This document shows, one piece after another, positions 54,807-63,337 of a DNA stretch of 64,000 bases. The notes beneath the pieces were generated by a model. That model saw only the letters and a program-made list of their open reading frames with translations. It was not told where the DNA came from and made no database searches. The stretch is from assembly GCF_014199395.1 (NCBI RefSeq), contig NZ_JACIJM010000007.1:101060-165059 (forward strand), read 5' to 3'. Every line of letters begins with the position of its first letter. Position 1 is the first letter of the stretch. Both the position numbers and the translations under genes were made by a program. Source of the stretch: Yoonia ponticola (GTDB lineage: Bacteria; Pseudomonadota; Alphaproteobacteria; Rhodobacterales; Rhodobacteraceae).

Positions 54807-55052
54807 TTAACCGCCTGTCATCGGTGGAAAAAACGCCACCTCGCGGACGCCAGCAAGAGGCGCGTCAAAGTCTGAGAGTTCTTGGTCTAGGGCGACGCGC
54901 AGGGCCGTGATATCAGCGAAGGCAGCGGCATAGCGGTCTTCGCGAGCGACCAGTTCCGCGACGAGGTCAGAGACGGTCGCGGCCTGCGTTTCAACCGTTT
55001 CTTTTGGCAGCCCGATCCGTTCGCGGACCCAAGCAAAATACATGATATCCAT
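54807..55052 (-). CDS. moaD: Molybdopterin synthase sulfur-carrier subunit
   Basis: MoaD carries the thiocarboxylate sulfur on its C-terminal glycine for molybdopterin synthesis. The 81-residue protein has the beta-grasp pattern MDIMYFAWVRERIGLPKETV and ends with the required diglycine (AFFPPMTGG). I start it at the ATG at 55052 because it shares a base with the pgsA stop (TGATG); an internal ATG at 55043 would remove three residues. It lies directly upstream of moaE. Confidence 0.93.
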   Translation of the reverse strand: MDIMYFAWVRERIGLPKETVETQAATVSDLVAELVAREDRYAAAFADITALRVALDQELSDFDAPLAGVREVAFFPPMTGG

Positions 55053-55717
55053 CACTTGGCCCCTTTGAGGAACGGCATCGCCTTGCGCAGATAATCCATG
55101 CCGGTGATGAAGGTCAGCAGGGCCGCGATCCACAGCAGGATAATGCCGCCATACCAGCTGACGTCCCAGCCGAGCATTTTCCAGCCCAAGCCAATCGTAT
55201 CGTCGAAAGTTCCGTCAACAATACCGTCGATGGTCGCCTGATCCATGCCGATGGTGCGTTCGATGATGAAATGTTCAAACGCGCCCTTCGCGAACAGGAA
55301 CGCGATAGAGACCATTTGAGCGGTCGTTTTCCACTTGGCTAGGTTCGTGACTTTGAGCGTGCCAGCCGTGTCGCCCAAGAATTCGCGCAAGCCAGAGACA
55401 AAGACTTCGCGGAAAATGATGATCGTCGCGGGCAACAAAATCCACGGGTTCATGCCGGAAAAACCAGTGATGACAACCAGTGCAATGACGACCATCGCCT
55501 TGTCGGCGATGGGGTCGAGCATCGCGCCGAATTTGCTTTCCTGCTTCCAAGCGCGGGCCAGATAGCCGTCAACGAAGTCGGTGATCGCCGCCACAACAAA
55601 CAGGATCAGCGCAAACCAATCCGCGTAAGGCCTTGAAAAATAGAGGAACATCAGCACCACACCGGGGGCCGCGAGAAGACGCAAAAGCGTCAGGATATTT
55701 GGGATATTCCACTGCAT
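55052..55717 (-). CDS. pgsA: CDP-diacylglycerol-glycerol-3-phosphate 3-phosphatidyltransferase
   Basis: PgsA makes phosphatidylglycerol phosphate, the committed step to phosphatidylglycerol and cardiolipin. The 221-residue membrane protein opens with MQWNIPNILTLLRLLAAPGV and has the CDP-alcohol phosphatidyltransferase signature DGYLARAWKQESKFGAMLDP followed by IADK. Four hydrophobic helices follow the usual topology. It is longer than E. coli PgsA because of an insert of about 25 residues (MDQATIDGIVDGTFDDTIGL). It is coupled to moaD by TGATG. Confidence 0.94.
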   Translation of the reverse strand: MQWNIPNILTLLRLLAAPGVVLMFLYFSRPYADWFALILFVVAAITDFVDGYLARAWKQESKFGAMLDPIADKAMVVIALVVITGFSGMNPWILLPATIIIFREVFVSGLREFLGDTAGTLKVTNLAKWKTTAQMVSIAFLFAKGAFEHFIIERTIGMDQATIDGIVDGTFDDTIGLGWKMLGWDVSWYGGIILLWIAALLTFITGMDYLRKAMPFLKGAK

Positions 55718-55801
55718 GTCTATTTATTACCTAAACCGCTACGAAGTTTCCAGAGTAACACGTGCACATCCTTTTTTCGTGACGACCATTGCGGTTGGTG
55801 C

Positions 55802-55839
55802 AATTTTTCCCGAAAATTTATCCGATTTTTCCGAAAAAT
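55802..55839. repeat. Tandem AT-rich palindromes between uvrC and pgsA
   Basis: Two similar elements, AATTTTTCCCGAAAATT (55802-55818) and ATTTTTCCGAAAAAT (55825-55839), are each near-palindromic and form a direct pair; CAATTTTTC (55801) also pairs with GAAAAATTG (55833-55841). The pair lies just after uvrC on its strand and is possibly a transcription or processing signal. Confidence 0.5.
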
Positions 55840-55849
55840 TGTCCCAGCA

Positions 55850-57718
55850 TCATCCGTTTTCGTGGAAATAATCGTAGATCGTTTGCGCCATATTGCTAGA
55901 TACACCTTCGACCGCCTTTAAGTCGGCCAGGTTTGCACGTGCGACGGCTTTGGCTGATCCAAAGTGTGCCAGCAGTGACCGTTTGCGGGCGGCACCAACG
56001 CCTGGCACGTCGTCGAGTGGATTTGCGCTCATTGCTTTTGCGCGTTTCGCCCGGTGGGTGCCGATGGCGAAACGGTGCACTTCGTCGCGCATTCGCTGGA
56101 TAAAATAGAGCACGGGATCGTTGTGCCGCAACGCCATCACGGGCTTGCCGGTCCGGTAGAACACCTCTTTACCTGCGTCGCGCTCTTCGCCTTTAGCCAC
56201 GCCGACCATCGCGATGTCGCTGACGCCCATCTCGTCCATGATCTCGCGCACCGACGACACCTGCCCTGCCCCGCCGTCGATCAGTAGCAGATCGGGCCAA
56301 GCACCGCTTTTGCGCTCTGGATCTTCTTTGAGAAGGCGACCAAAGCGGCGCGTCATCACTTCTTTCATCATGCCAAAGTCATCGCCGGGCGTGAGGTCGG
56401 TGCCTTTGATGTTAAACTTGCGGTAATTGCTTTTATCAAAGCCTTCAGGCCCCGCCACGACCATCGCACCCACGGCATGGGCACCTTGGATGTGCGAGTT
56501 ATCGTAAACTTCGATCCGTTTGGGCGGCGCGTCTAATCCGAACGCCTCGGCGAGCCCCTTGAGAAGCCTGCTTTGCGTTGCTGTCTCGGCCATTTTACGC
56601 GCCAGACTTTCGCGGGCGTTGCGCAATGCACCTGACACCAGTTCGGCCTTTTCGCCACGCTGCGGGACGATGATTTCGATCTTGCGGCCTGCTTTTTCAG
56701 CGAGCGCGTTTGCCATCAGGTCGTCGTTATCCAGCCCGTGCGATAGCAACAGCACCTTGGGCGGTTCGCGGTTTGCGTAGAATTGCCCGACGAAGGCTTC
56801 CATGACTTCGGCCATATCTTCGTCGCCGCTGATGCGCGGATAGTAGTCGTGGTTGCCCCAGTTCTGGTTCGCACGGATGAAAAACACCTGCACGCAGGCT
56901 TGTCCGCCGTCGATGTGCAGGGCGATAACGTCTGCTTCTTCGGTGCTTTGCGGGTTGATCCCTTGAGAGGTTTGCACTTGCGTTAATGCTTTGATCCGGT
57001 CGCGCAAGGCGGCGGCGCGTTCGAATTCCATCGCTTCGGATGCCGCTGACATTTGGGACGCGAGCGCCTCTTGGATGCCTTTGGTGCGCCCCGACAGAAA
57101 CTTTTCGGCGTCCGCGACGGTGGCTGCGTAATCGGCCTCGGAAATCAGCCCGCAACACGGACCTGAGCAACGTTTGATCTGGTACTGTAGACAAGGCCGC
57201 GTTCGCGTTTCAAAGTCGCTGTCGGTGCAATTGCGGATCTGGAAGACGCGCTGCAACTGGTTCAGCGTCCTGTTCACGGCACCCGCGCTGGCAAAGGGGC
57301 CGTAGTAGTTGCCCTTTTCCTTTTTCGCGCCGCGATGTTTCTTGAGCTGCGGGAATGCCTGATGCTTTGAGACGAGGATATTCGGGAACGATTTGTCGTC
57401 CCGCAACAGCACGTTGTAGCGCGGCTTCAACTGCTTGATGAGGTTCTGTTCGAGCAGCAGTGCTTCGGTTTCGGTGCGCGTTGTCAGAAACATCATCGAC
57501 GCGGTTTCGCGGATCATGCGCGTGATGCGTGCGGAATGCTGCGCTGAGGGCCGCGCGTAGTTGCTGACGCGATTGCGCAGATTACGGGCCTTGCCGACGT
57601 ACAGCACGCGACTGTCCGCATCCAACATCCGATATACGCCGGGCGAACTGTCGATTGTGTTCAGATACCCGTGGATACGATCGTAGCCAGTAACGGGAAT
57701 TTCGCTGTCTTCACTCAT
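55850..57718 (-). CDS. uvrC: Excinuclease ABC subunit C
   Basis: UvrC makes both incisions around DNA damage in nucleotide excision repair with UvrA and UvrB. The 622-residue protein has an N-terminal GIY-YIG-type nuclease domain (SPGVYRMLDADSRVLYVGKA, then RNLRNRVSNYARPS), a UVR motif for UvrB contact (about residues 205-240), the RNase H-like C-terminal endonuclease (VYDNSHIQGAHAVGAMVV) and helix-hairpin-helix motifs (LDDVPGVGAARKRSLLAHFG). A perfect palindrome lies 3 bp before its ATG instead of a usual ribosome-binding site. Confidence 0.95.
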   Translation of the reverse strand: MSEDSEIPVTGYDRIHGYLNTIDSSPGVYRMLDADSRVLYVGKARNLRNRVSNYARPSAQHSARITRMIRETASMMFLTTRTETEALLLEQNLIKQLKPRYNVLLRDDKSFPNILVSKHQAFPQLKKHRGAKKEKGNYYGPFASAGAVNRTLNQLQRVFQIRNCTDSDFETRTRPCLQYQIKRCSGPCCGLISEADYAATVADAEKFLSGRTKGIQEALASQMSAASEAMEFERAAALRDRIKALTQVQTSQGINPQSTEEADVIALHIDGGQACVQVFFIRANQNWGNHDYYPRISGDEDMAEVMEAFVGQFYANREPPKVLLLSHGLDNDDLMANALAEKAGRKIEIIVPQRGEKAELVSGALRNARESLARKMAETATQSRLLKGLAEAFGLDAPPKRIEVYDNSHIQGAHAVGAMVVAGPEGFDKSNYRKFNIKGTDLTPGDDFGMMKEVMTRRFGRLLKEDPERKSGAWPDLLLIDGGAGQVSSVREIMDEMGVSDIAMVGVAKGEERDAGKEVFYRTGKPVMALRHNDPVLYFIQRMRDEVHRFAIGTHRAKRAKAMSANPLDDVPGVGAARKRSLLAHFGSAKAVARANLADLKAVEGVSSNMAQTIYDYFHENG

Positions 57719-57721
57719 CGG

Positions 57722-57735
57722 TCACGGATCCGTGA
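57722..57735. promoter_or_regulatory. 14-bp palindrome next to the uvrC start
   Basis: TCACGGATCCGTGA is a perfect palindrome that ends 3 bp before the uvrC ATG and occupies the place of a Shine-Dalgarno. It is not the alphaproteobacterial LexA box (GTTC-N7-GTTC). It could be an operator or a hairpin affecting initiation. Confidence 0.4.
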
Positions 57736-57795
57736 TTCTTAGTGGCGCTGCAATGATCCAAAGGGCAGGACAAGTCCAAAGGCATCCACGAGACT

Positions 57796-57804
57796 TGTGG
57801 ATAA
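57796..57804 (-). promoter_or_regulatory. Perfect DnaA box
   Basis: TGTGGATAA is the exact complement of the consensus DnaA box TTATCCACA. It precedes the AT-rich stretch at about 57860-57970. Only one exact box is visible, which is too few to call a replication origin; it may be a DnaA-titration or DnaA-regulated promoter site. Confidence 0.5.
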
Positions 57805-58029
57805 GTCCGTGGGCAAAACGTCAACACGTCGTATTTTCCGTTGTTTTCAGGGGTGTTCATGTGTCTGCCTAATTTTTAAGCACATTTATAACGTGTTGTT
57901 TTGCAAGTATATTTTATTTACCAACTGGCAAATTACTGATTTCATTCATAAAATGTTTACATTCATGAAGGCGTTCAACGAAAGGTGGACAACTTTTACG
58001 GGTAGTGTCCAAATATGGGGCCATTTGGT

Positions 58030-58806
58030 TTATTCAACTCCCCTTACGTCAACTGTGTCCCACGCAAGATGCTGACCGCCATCGACGCAGAGCATCTGCC
58101 CCGTCACGGATTTGGCATCCAGGAAATAGCCCAAAGCGGCGGTAATGTCATCGGGGTTTGCCCCGCGTCCTAGGATCGTGGCGGCGCGTTGCCGTGTGAA
58201 TTGATCCTCTGATTGCTTCATGCCTTGCAGCGTCGGACCCGGTCCGATGCCATTCACGCGCACTTTTGGCGCGAGCGATTGTGCGGCGGTTTGGGTCAGC
58301 GCCCACAGCCCCATTTTCGCGATGGTGTAGGACGCGAATTCCGGTGTCAGCTTGTGGACACGTTGGTCGAGCATGTTCACGACAAGCGCCTGTGCGACGG
58401 GTTCGTTTTGATCGTCCAGCGCGGTGACGGGTGCTTGAGCCGCGAACCCTTGGGTCAGTACAAACGGCGCACGTAGATTGGTCTCGACGTGTCGATCCCA
58501 GCTCGTGCGTGTGCCTGTGGTGATATCGTCGTGTTCAAAGATCGATGCGTTATTGACCAGCACCGACAGCGGCCCGACGGCGTCAACAGCGCGTGCAATC
58601 AGGGTCTGCGTTTCGTCCTCGATCAGCAGGTCCGCTTGAATTGCGACGGCCTTGCGCCCCAAGGCGATAATCTCGTCCACGACGCCCTGTGCGCCGTCCT
58701 GCGACGCCGCATAATGCACCGCGACGTCGTAGCCCCGCCCAGCCAGATAGAGGGCCATGGCACGGCCTAGCCTTGCGCCAGCCCCAGTGACAAGGGCCCC
58801 CGCCAT
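58030..58806 (-). CDS. SDR oxidoreductase, FolM/pteridine-reductase-like
   Basis: This 258-residue short-chain dehydrogenase resembles pteridine reductases and FolM (dihydromonapterin reductase). I start at the ATG at 58806, sharing a base with the antiporter stop (TGATG). The cofactor motif VTGAGARLGRAMALYLAGRG contains an arginine as in pteridine reductases. NNASIFEHDDI replaces the NNAG motif. The active site is YTIAKMGLWALT with Tyr and Lys. GPTLQGMKQSEDQFTRQ and the end GQMLCVDGGQHLAW are typical for the group. Substrate remains inference. Confidence 0.85.
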   Translation of the reverse strand: MAGALVTGAGARLGRAMALYLAGRGYDVAVHYAASQDGAQGVVDEIIALGRKAVAIQADLLIEDETQTLIARAVDAVGPLSVLVNNASIFEHDDITTGTRTSWDRHVETNLRAPFVLTQGFAAQAPVTALDDQNEPVAQALVVNMLDQRVHKLTPEFASYTIAKMGLWALTQTAAQSLAPKVRVNGIGPGPTLQGMKQSEDQFTRQRAATILGRGANPDDITAALGYFLDAKSVTGQMLCVDGGQHLAWDTVDVRGVE

Positions 58807-59765
58807 CAGACGAGAACGAGCAGCAGGTAAGCCACGTACAGCGCCGATAAGATGATGCCCCAAAGTCGGGTGATGTCCACTTTCAAGAACACAAACGGGA
58901 TCAGTAGCAGTGACGCCCCGAGCATGACCCAAAGATCAAACGACAGGAATTCTGACTCGACTGGAATGGTGCCGACAAAGGATGCGATGCCCATGATGCC
59001 GAGCAGGTTGAACATATTCGAACCGATCACGTTGCCGAGCGCCACGTCTGCCTGACGGCGCAGGGCTGCCATGACTGTCGTTGCGAGTTCGGGCAGTGAT
59101 GTGCCGATAGCGATCAATGTCAGGCCGATCACGGTCTCTGGAATCTCGTAATGACGCGCGATATTCACCGATCCGTCGACGAGCAGCGACGCACCAAGCG
59201 GCAAGCCGATCAAGCCCAATGCGAGGAACAACAGGATTTTGCCCCAGCCAAGGTTCGGGTCTGCACCTTCGAGTTCTTCTTCGTCGCAGTCGTCAGCGGT
59301 ATCGGAAGCAGATTGTTTACGGTGTTTGTTCGCAGACATGGCCGCGTGGACCAGCATCGCCGCCAGAGCCGCCAACAGAATAACGCCACTGACCCAGTTC
59401 AACGGGCCGATAAAGCAAAGCACGATGAACAGCACGGTGGCCGCGAGCATTTGCAGGTAGCTGACGCGCGTGTCGCATTCGCTGGTGTGCATCGTCGCCA
59501 TCAGCGCCGGAATACCAAGAACCAGAAGCACGTTCGCCGTGTTTGACCCCACAACGTTCCCAAGAGCAAGACCCGGAACGCCGTCCCAGATTGCTTCGAT
59601 CGAGATCAAGAGTTCGGGGGCAGAGGTCCCAAAGGCCACGATGGTCAGTGACACGATCAACGCAGGCACGCCCAAACGCAGGGACATATTCACAGCACCT
59701 TTAACAAGGCTGTCGCCCGCCAAAAGCAGGATCACCAGACCGATGACCACATAGACCCAATCCAT
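58806..59765 (-). CDS. Calcium/sodium antiporter (CaCA family, YrbG-like)
   Basis: This is a cation antiporter with about ten transmembrane helices, 319 residues long. Both alpha repeats are clear. The first has FGTSAPELLISI and GNVVGSNTANVLLVLG. The second has GTSLPELATTVMAALR and GNVIGSNMFNLLGIMG. A charged loop (ASDTADDCDEEELEGADPNL) separates the halves on the cytoplasmic side. By family knowledge it extrudes Ca2+ in exchange for Na+ or H+. It is coupled to the SDR gene (TGATG) and follows a 53-residue zinc-ribbon-like protein gene by 6 bp. Confidence 0.93.
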   Translation of the reverse strand: MDWVYVVIGLVILLLAGDSLVKGAVNMSLRLGVPALIVSLTIVAFGTSAPELLISIEAIWDGVPGLALGNVVGSNTANVLLVLGIPALMATMHTSECDTRVSYLQMLAATVLFIVLCFIGPLNWVSGVILLAALAAMLVHAAMSANKHRKQSASDTADDCDEEELEGADPNLGWGKILLFLALGLIGLPLGASLLVDGSVNIARHYEIPETVIGLTLIAIGTSLPELATTVMAALRRQADVALGNVIGSNMFNLLGIMGIASFVGTIPVESEFLSFDLWVMLGASLLLIPFVFLKVDITRLWGIILSALYVAYLLLVLV

Positions 59766-59771
59766 TCCGTT

Positions 59772-59933
59772 CTACCTTTTCTTACAGGCACAACGGCCTT
59801 TACCAATACGATACCGCCCGCAGTCCCGGCATTTCGCCGCCGCGAGCTTGTCCTGCCCCGGAAACCGCCATTTGCCGAACATGGCGAGCACGGCGATAAA
59901 AGCAAGGAACAGGAGGATGATTTTTGCGATCAC
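59772..59933 (-). CDS. Small membrane protein with a C-terminal zinc-ribbon-like tail
   Basis: This 53-residue protein starts at the GTG at 59933, 1 bp after the S49 peptidase stop (59935), so it is translationally linked to it. It has one transmembrane helix (MIAKIILLFLAFIAVLAMFG), a short basic part (KWRFPGQDKLAAAK) and a tail with C-x2-C-G and C-A-C (CRDCGRYRIGKGRCACKKR), suggesting a bound metal. I do not know a named family. It may be an auxiliary of the neighbouring peptidase or antiporter, which is inference from position only. Confidence 0.75.
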   Translation of the reverse strand: MIAKIILLFLAFIAVLAMFGKWRFPGQDKLAAAKCRDCGRYRIGKGRCACKKR

Positions 59934-59934
59934 C

Positions 59935-60729
59935 TTAGAGGCCAAATCGTGCAAAAGCGGCGCGATCCTCGACGGTGTGAATAGCGTCCTGCATGACAGA
60001 CATGCCAAAGCGGGACAGCAGTGTTTTCTTTTCGCTATACTTGCGGAACGTGACCTTGTCGCCGAAACGGGATTTCATCATCGGAACAAGGTGGCCAATC
60101 CCATCAACAAGACCCTCTGCGATGGCCTTTTTGCCAAAGAACACCTCGCCAGTGAACAGGTCTGGATTGTCCGACAGTTTGTCACCGCGGCGAGATTTCA
60201 CATAAGCGATGAAAATCTCGTGCAGTTCTTCAAGCCAACCTTTGAGGCGGGTGATGTCTTCGTCTTTTTCGGGGCGGAACGGGTCCAGCATTGACTTGGA
60301 TTTGCCAGCCGTATGCACACGCCGCTCGATCCCGTGTTGGTTGATGACTTTATCAAGTCCGAAACCCGCCGTGATGACGCCAATCGACCCTGTCATTGAT
60401 GTTTCATCGGCGTAGATTTCATCGGCGGCACAGGCCAGCCAGTACCCCCCAGATGCCGCGACATCTTCGACAAAGGCGATCACGGGCACGTCGTTTTCTT
60501 GAGATAACCGCTGGATACGCGCGGCGATTAGCGACGATTGCGTCGGCGATCCACCCGGGCAATTGATCTGCAAAGCGACCGCTTTTGGTTTGCCTTTGGT
60601 AAAGGCTTTTTCCAGCAAGGGCGCGAGGCTGACATCATCCAAACCGCGACCACTGTTTGTGATAGCGCCTTGCAGCCGCACAACTGCAACCATGGGTTCA
60701 GATTTCAGAAAGGGAATATAACGTTTCAT
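59935..60729 (-). CDS. S49-family signal-peptide-peptidase-like serine protease
   Basis: This is a compact SppA/SohB-type protease (264 residues) that cleaves membrane-associated peptides. The catalytic Ser is Ser93 in FVEDVAASGGYWLACAADEI, and the Lys of the Ser/Lys dyad is predicted as Lys145, 52 residues later, as in other SppA proteins. GSIGVITAGFGLDKVINQHG is a family block between them. There is no clear N-terminal transmembrane helix, unlike E. coli SppA, so it may be cytoplasmic or peripheral. It precedes the small zinc-ribbon protein gene. Confidence 0.9.
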   Translation of the reverse strand: MKRYIPFLKSEPMVAVVRLQGAITNSGRGLDDVSLAPLLEKAFTKGKPKAVALQINCPGGSPTQSSLIAARIQRLSQENDVPVIAFVEDVAASGGYWLACAADEIYADETSMTGSIGVITAGFGLDKVINQHGIERRVHTAGKSKSMLDPFRPEKDEDITRLKGWLEELHEIFIAYVKSRRGDKLSDNPDLFTGEVFFGKKAIAEGLVDGIGHLVPMMKSRFGDKVTFRKYSEKKTLLSRFGMSVMQDAIHTVEDRAAFARFGL

Positions 60730-60770
60730 AACACCTCAGATAAGCCGCGCACTGCTATCCAACAAGTACC

Positions 60771-61532
60771 TCACTGCCGAATGCGCCAGCCAGTCCGGAA
60801 AATCCACCAAATAGCGGTCATACAGGCCCCTGTGAACACCGCAATCGCGATCAGGCTGATGCCCACAGGCACATCTGCAGTGCCAAAGAACGACCAGCGG
60901 AAGCCGGAAATCAGGTAGTGAACGGGGTTGAACAGGGTAATCGTTTGCCAAACGGGCGGCAGCATCGACGTGGAATAGAAAGACCCGCCGAGAAACACGA
61001 GTGGCGTGATGACAAGGAGCGGGATCAGTTGAAGCTGCTCGAAATTGCCTGCCCAGATGCCAATGATAAAGCCAAGCAGTGCGAAACTAAGCGCGGTGAG
61101 GAACAAGAATGCAAGCATCGCAAGCGGATGCGCGATGGTGATATCGACGAACAGGAAAGACGTGGCGAGAATGATCATGCCGATGATCAGCGCTTTGGTC
61201 GCCGCCGCCCCGACATAGCCAATTGTGATCTCAAGGAAGTTCACAGGCGCAGATAGCAATTCGTAGATCGTGCCAATGAATTTGGGGAAATATATCCCGA
61301 ACGATGCGTTGGTCGTCGCTTGTGTCATCACGGTGAGCATGATCAGACCCGGTACGATAAACGCGCCGTATGGCACACCTTCGACGTTTTCCATGCGGCT
61401 ACCGATCGCGGCCCCGAAGACCACAAAGTAAAGCGCTGTCGAGATTACTGGCGAGATGACCGATTGTGTGAGTGTGCGAAAGAACCGCGCCATTTCAAAG
61501 CGGTAGATCGACTGGATGGCTATCAGGTTCAT
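60771..61532 (-). CDS. ABC-2 type transporter permease
   Basis: This 253-residue integral membrane protein forms the channel of an ABC-2 exporter with the ATPase encoded upstream. About six hydrophobic helices are present. The family pattern includes [40 protein letters not shown] and [21 protein letters not shown]. The terminal ASN/PRO-rich block [17 protein letters not shown] is typical of ABC-2 permeases. The substrate (drug, lipid or polysaccharide) cannot be told. It overlaps the ATPase stop by 4 bp (ATGA). Confidence 0.9.
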   Translation of the reverse strand: MNLIAIQSIYRFEMARFFRTLTQSVISPVISTALYFVVFGAAIGSRMENVEGVPYGAFIVPGLIMLTVMTQATTNASFGIYFPKFIGTIYELLSAPVNFLEITIGYVGAAATKALIIGMIILATSFLFVDITIAHPLAMLAFLFLTALSFALLGFIIGIWAGNFEQLQLIPLLVITPLVFLGGSFYSTSMLPPVWQTITLFNPVHYLISGFRWSFFGTADVPVGISLIAIAVFTGACMTAIWWIFRTGWRIRQ

Positions 61533-62449
61533 GCGTCTTCCTTCACGAGACCAACAAAGATATCTTCGAGGCTGCTTTGTTGTGTCTGAATATCAACCAT
61601 CTGGATGCCCGCGTTTTGCAGGTCGTTGAGCAACGTCGTGATGCCCGTGCGTTCACCATTGGTGTCGTATGTATATGTCAAAGTGGTGCCGTCGGCCTCT
61701 AGCCCGTAGTTGGACAGGGCGGCGGGAATTTCCGTGACGGGTGCCGCAACTTCGATCTTGAGCTGCTTTTGACCCATCTGGGCCATCAGGTCGGCCTTGT
61801 CTTGCACCAGCAGGATTTCACCCTTGGCGATGACACCGACGCGATCAGCGATAGCTTCGGCTTCTTCGATGTAATGGGTCGTGAGAATGATCGTGACGCC
61901 GCTGTCTTTCAGCTTGGCGACCACGTCCCACATGTCTTTGCGCAGCTCCACGTCAACGCCAGCGGTCGGTTCATCAAGGAACAAGACGCGGGGTTCGTGG
62001 GCCAGCGCCTTGGCGATCAAGACACGCCGTTTCATGCCGCCCGAAAGCGTCATGATCTTGTTATCCTTTTTGTCGAACAAGGACAGATCGCGCAGAATTT
62101 GCTCGATATAGGCGTCATTGCGCGGCTTGCCGAACAAGCCACGTGTGAAACGTACCGTGTTCATCACCGTTTCAAACGGTTCGAGATTGATCTCTTGTGG
62201 GACAAGTCCGATCAGATCGCGGGCTTTACGAAAGTCGGTTTGCGTATCGAATCCACCGACAGAAACCGTTCCTGACGTCGGCACTGTAATGCCACAAACC
62301 GTTGAAATAAGGGTCGTTTTTCCAGCTCCGTTGGGGCCGAGAAGTGCTAAAATCTCACCTTCTTCGATCTCTAGGCTTACGCCTTTCAGCGCCTGAAACC
62401 CGCCAGCATAGGCTTTGCGCAAATCGCGCACGGAAACGATAGATGACAT
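61529..62449 (-). CDS. ABC transporter ATP-binding protein
   Basis: This ATPase powers the ABC-2 exporter encoded immediately downstream. I start at the ATG at 62449 ([20 protein letters not shown]), giving 306 residues. Walker A is [13 protein letters not shown], the signature [20 protein letters not shown] and Walker [15 protein letters not shown]-terminal extension of about 80 residues ([20 protein letters not shown] and [20 protein letters not shown]) is typical of drug or lipid exporter ATPases. Substrate unknown. Confidence 0.92.
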   Translation of the reverse strand: MSSIVSVRDLRKAYAGGFQALKGVSLEIEEGEILALLGPNGAGKTTLISTVCGITVPTSGTVSVGGFDTQTDFRKARDLIGLVPQEINLEPFETVMNTVRFTRGLFGKPRNDAYIEQILRDLSLFDKKDNKIMTLSGGMKRRVLIAKALAHEPRVLFLDEPTAGVDVELRKDMWDVVAKLKDSGVTIILTTHYIEEAEAIADRVGVIAKGEILLVQDKADLMAQMGQKQLKIEVAAPVTEIPAALSNYGLEADGTTLTYTYDTNGERTGITTLLNDLQNAGIQMVDIQTQQSSLEDIFVGLVKEDA

Positions 62450-62525
62450 GAGGCGCCCCTGTTTAGTGTTCTGCGAACGTAGTGTCGCAGGTGCCAAAGG
62501 AAAAGGGGCGTCGGTGCGAAACCCG

Positions 62526-63206
62526 CTATTCTGCGAAGATCCCTGTGTCGAGGTTAAAGTTTAACCGCTGTCCCCGCGCGTACAACGTACCCTCTGCAAA
62601 GAATTCGCCGCTGTCAGCGACCTGCCCATGCAAGCCACCTGTGACGTCAAAGTTTTCGGTTCCGCTTAACTGCGCATCAAACGCGGCACCGGGGATGTTC
62701 ACGGTGCCAGTGACATCGACGTCAATGATTGCCTCGCCGCCAATGCGACGCACCGCGCCATTCGACAAAGCCAGTGCGCCGGACACGTTGATAAAGCCCA
62801 CGTCGCCGTCAATTGGCGTGTACCCGTCAGCAACATCTGCGGTCAGAACGGCCACGGCATCTGCGTTCTCTCGGACCAATATCAGGTCCGTGACCTGCCC
62901 CGTGAGGCTGCCACCGTTGGCAAATGACGCATCAATCTGCGTGCGCCCGACCAAGGCATCCAACGTGCTGGTGGGCACGGCAAGCATGTAACCGTTGTAG
63001 CTGGCCGATCCGAGATCGCTCAGCGCGGATTGATCCAATGCGGTGTATCCGTCCGCTGCAAAGTCGAAATAAGCACGGCCCGCAGCGTTCACATCCGGAA
63101 TGGAAATCGCACCGGACGTGGACATCACGCCGGACCCTGATGATCCACCACAAGCAGTTAGGGCAAGCAACGCGCCGATGGCAAAAAGGCGGGGAAATAC
63201 AATCAT
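62526..63206 (-). CDS. Putative lipoprotein, beta-rich
   Basis: This 226-residue protein has a lipoprotein signal ending at a lipobox LTAC ([20 protein letters not shown]), so it should be anchored in the periplasm or outer membrane. The mature part is rich in Gly, Asp, Asn and Ala with repeated strands, such as [20 protein letters not shown] and [20 protein letters not shown]. The layout recalls the C-terminal beta-barrel of transferrin-binding-protein-like lipoproteins, but I am not sure. It starts upstream of nothing coupled and lies between the ABC exporter and the Hint-domain gene. Confidence 0.72.
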   Translation of the reverse strand: MIVFPRLFAIGALLALTACGGSSGSGVMSTSGAISIPDVNAAGRAYFDFAADGYTALDQSALSDLGSASYNGYMLAVPTSTLDALVGRTQIDASFANGGSLTGQVTDLILVRENADAVAVLTADVADGYTPIDGDVGFINVSGALALSNGAVRRIGGEAIIDVDVTGTVNIPGAAFDAQLSGTENFDVTGGLHGQVADSGEFFAEGTLYARGQRLNFNLDTGIFAE

Positions 63207-63270
63207 GTGGGGCGTCCTAATTTCAATAGATCGACCCTGTGTAACGTCAGCATTCTTAATGAAAGGTTAA

Positions 63271-63310
63271 CAAAACGGAAACAGGGACAACCACTTGTGG
63301 TTGTCCCTGT
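63271..63310 (-). terminator. Intrinsic terminator for the Hint-domain gene
   Basis: ACAGGGACAACCAC (63281-63294) and GTGGTTGTCCCTGT (63297-63310) form a perfect 14-bp stem with a 2-nt loop. On the minus strand it is followed by TTCC and TTTTG, and the Hint-domain gene ends at 63338. It is the longest perfect stem in the window. Confidence 0.85.
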
Positions 63311-63337
63311 TGGTATCGTGATTCGCTTGCGGTTGAT

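Larger units (their letters stand above)
57719..58029. other. Gene-free AT-rich region upstream of uvrC
   Basis: I see no credible gene in these 311 bases; a 92-codon frame on the plus strand has an atypical, Cys/Phe-rich translation and runs into the neighbouring gene. The part from about 57860 to 57970 is clearly AT-rich. It holds the palindrome next to uvrC, a perfect DnaA box and a TTCATTCAT...ATTCATGAA near-repeat around 57940-57970. Confidence 0.6.

Noticed and set aside
57797..58075. 92-codon plus-strand frame upstream of uvrC
   Set aside because: The translation is Cys/Phe/Trp-rich with no family resemblance, has no ribosome-binding site, lies in AT-rich non-coding DNA and runs into the end of the SDR gene.
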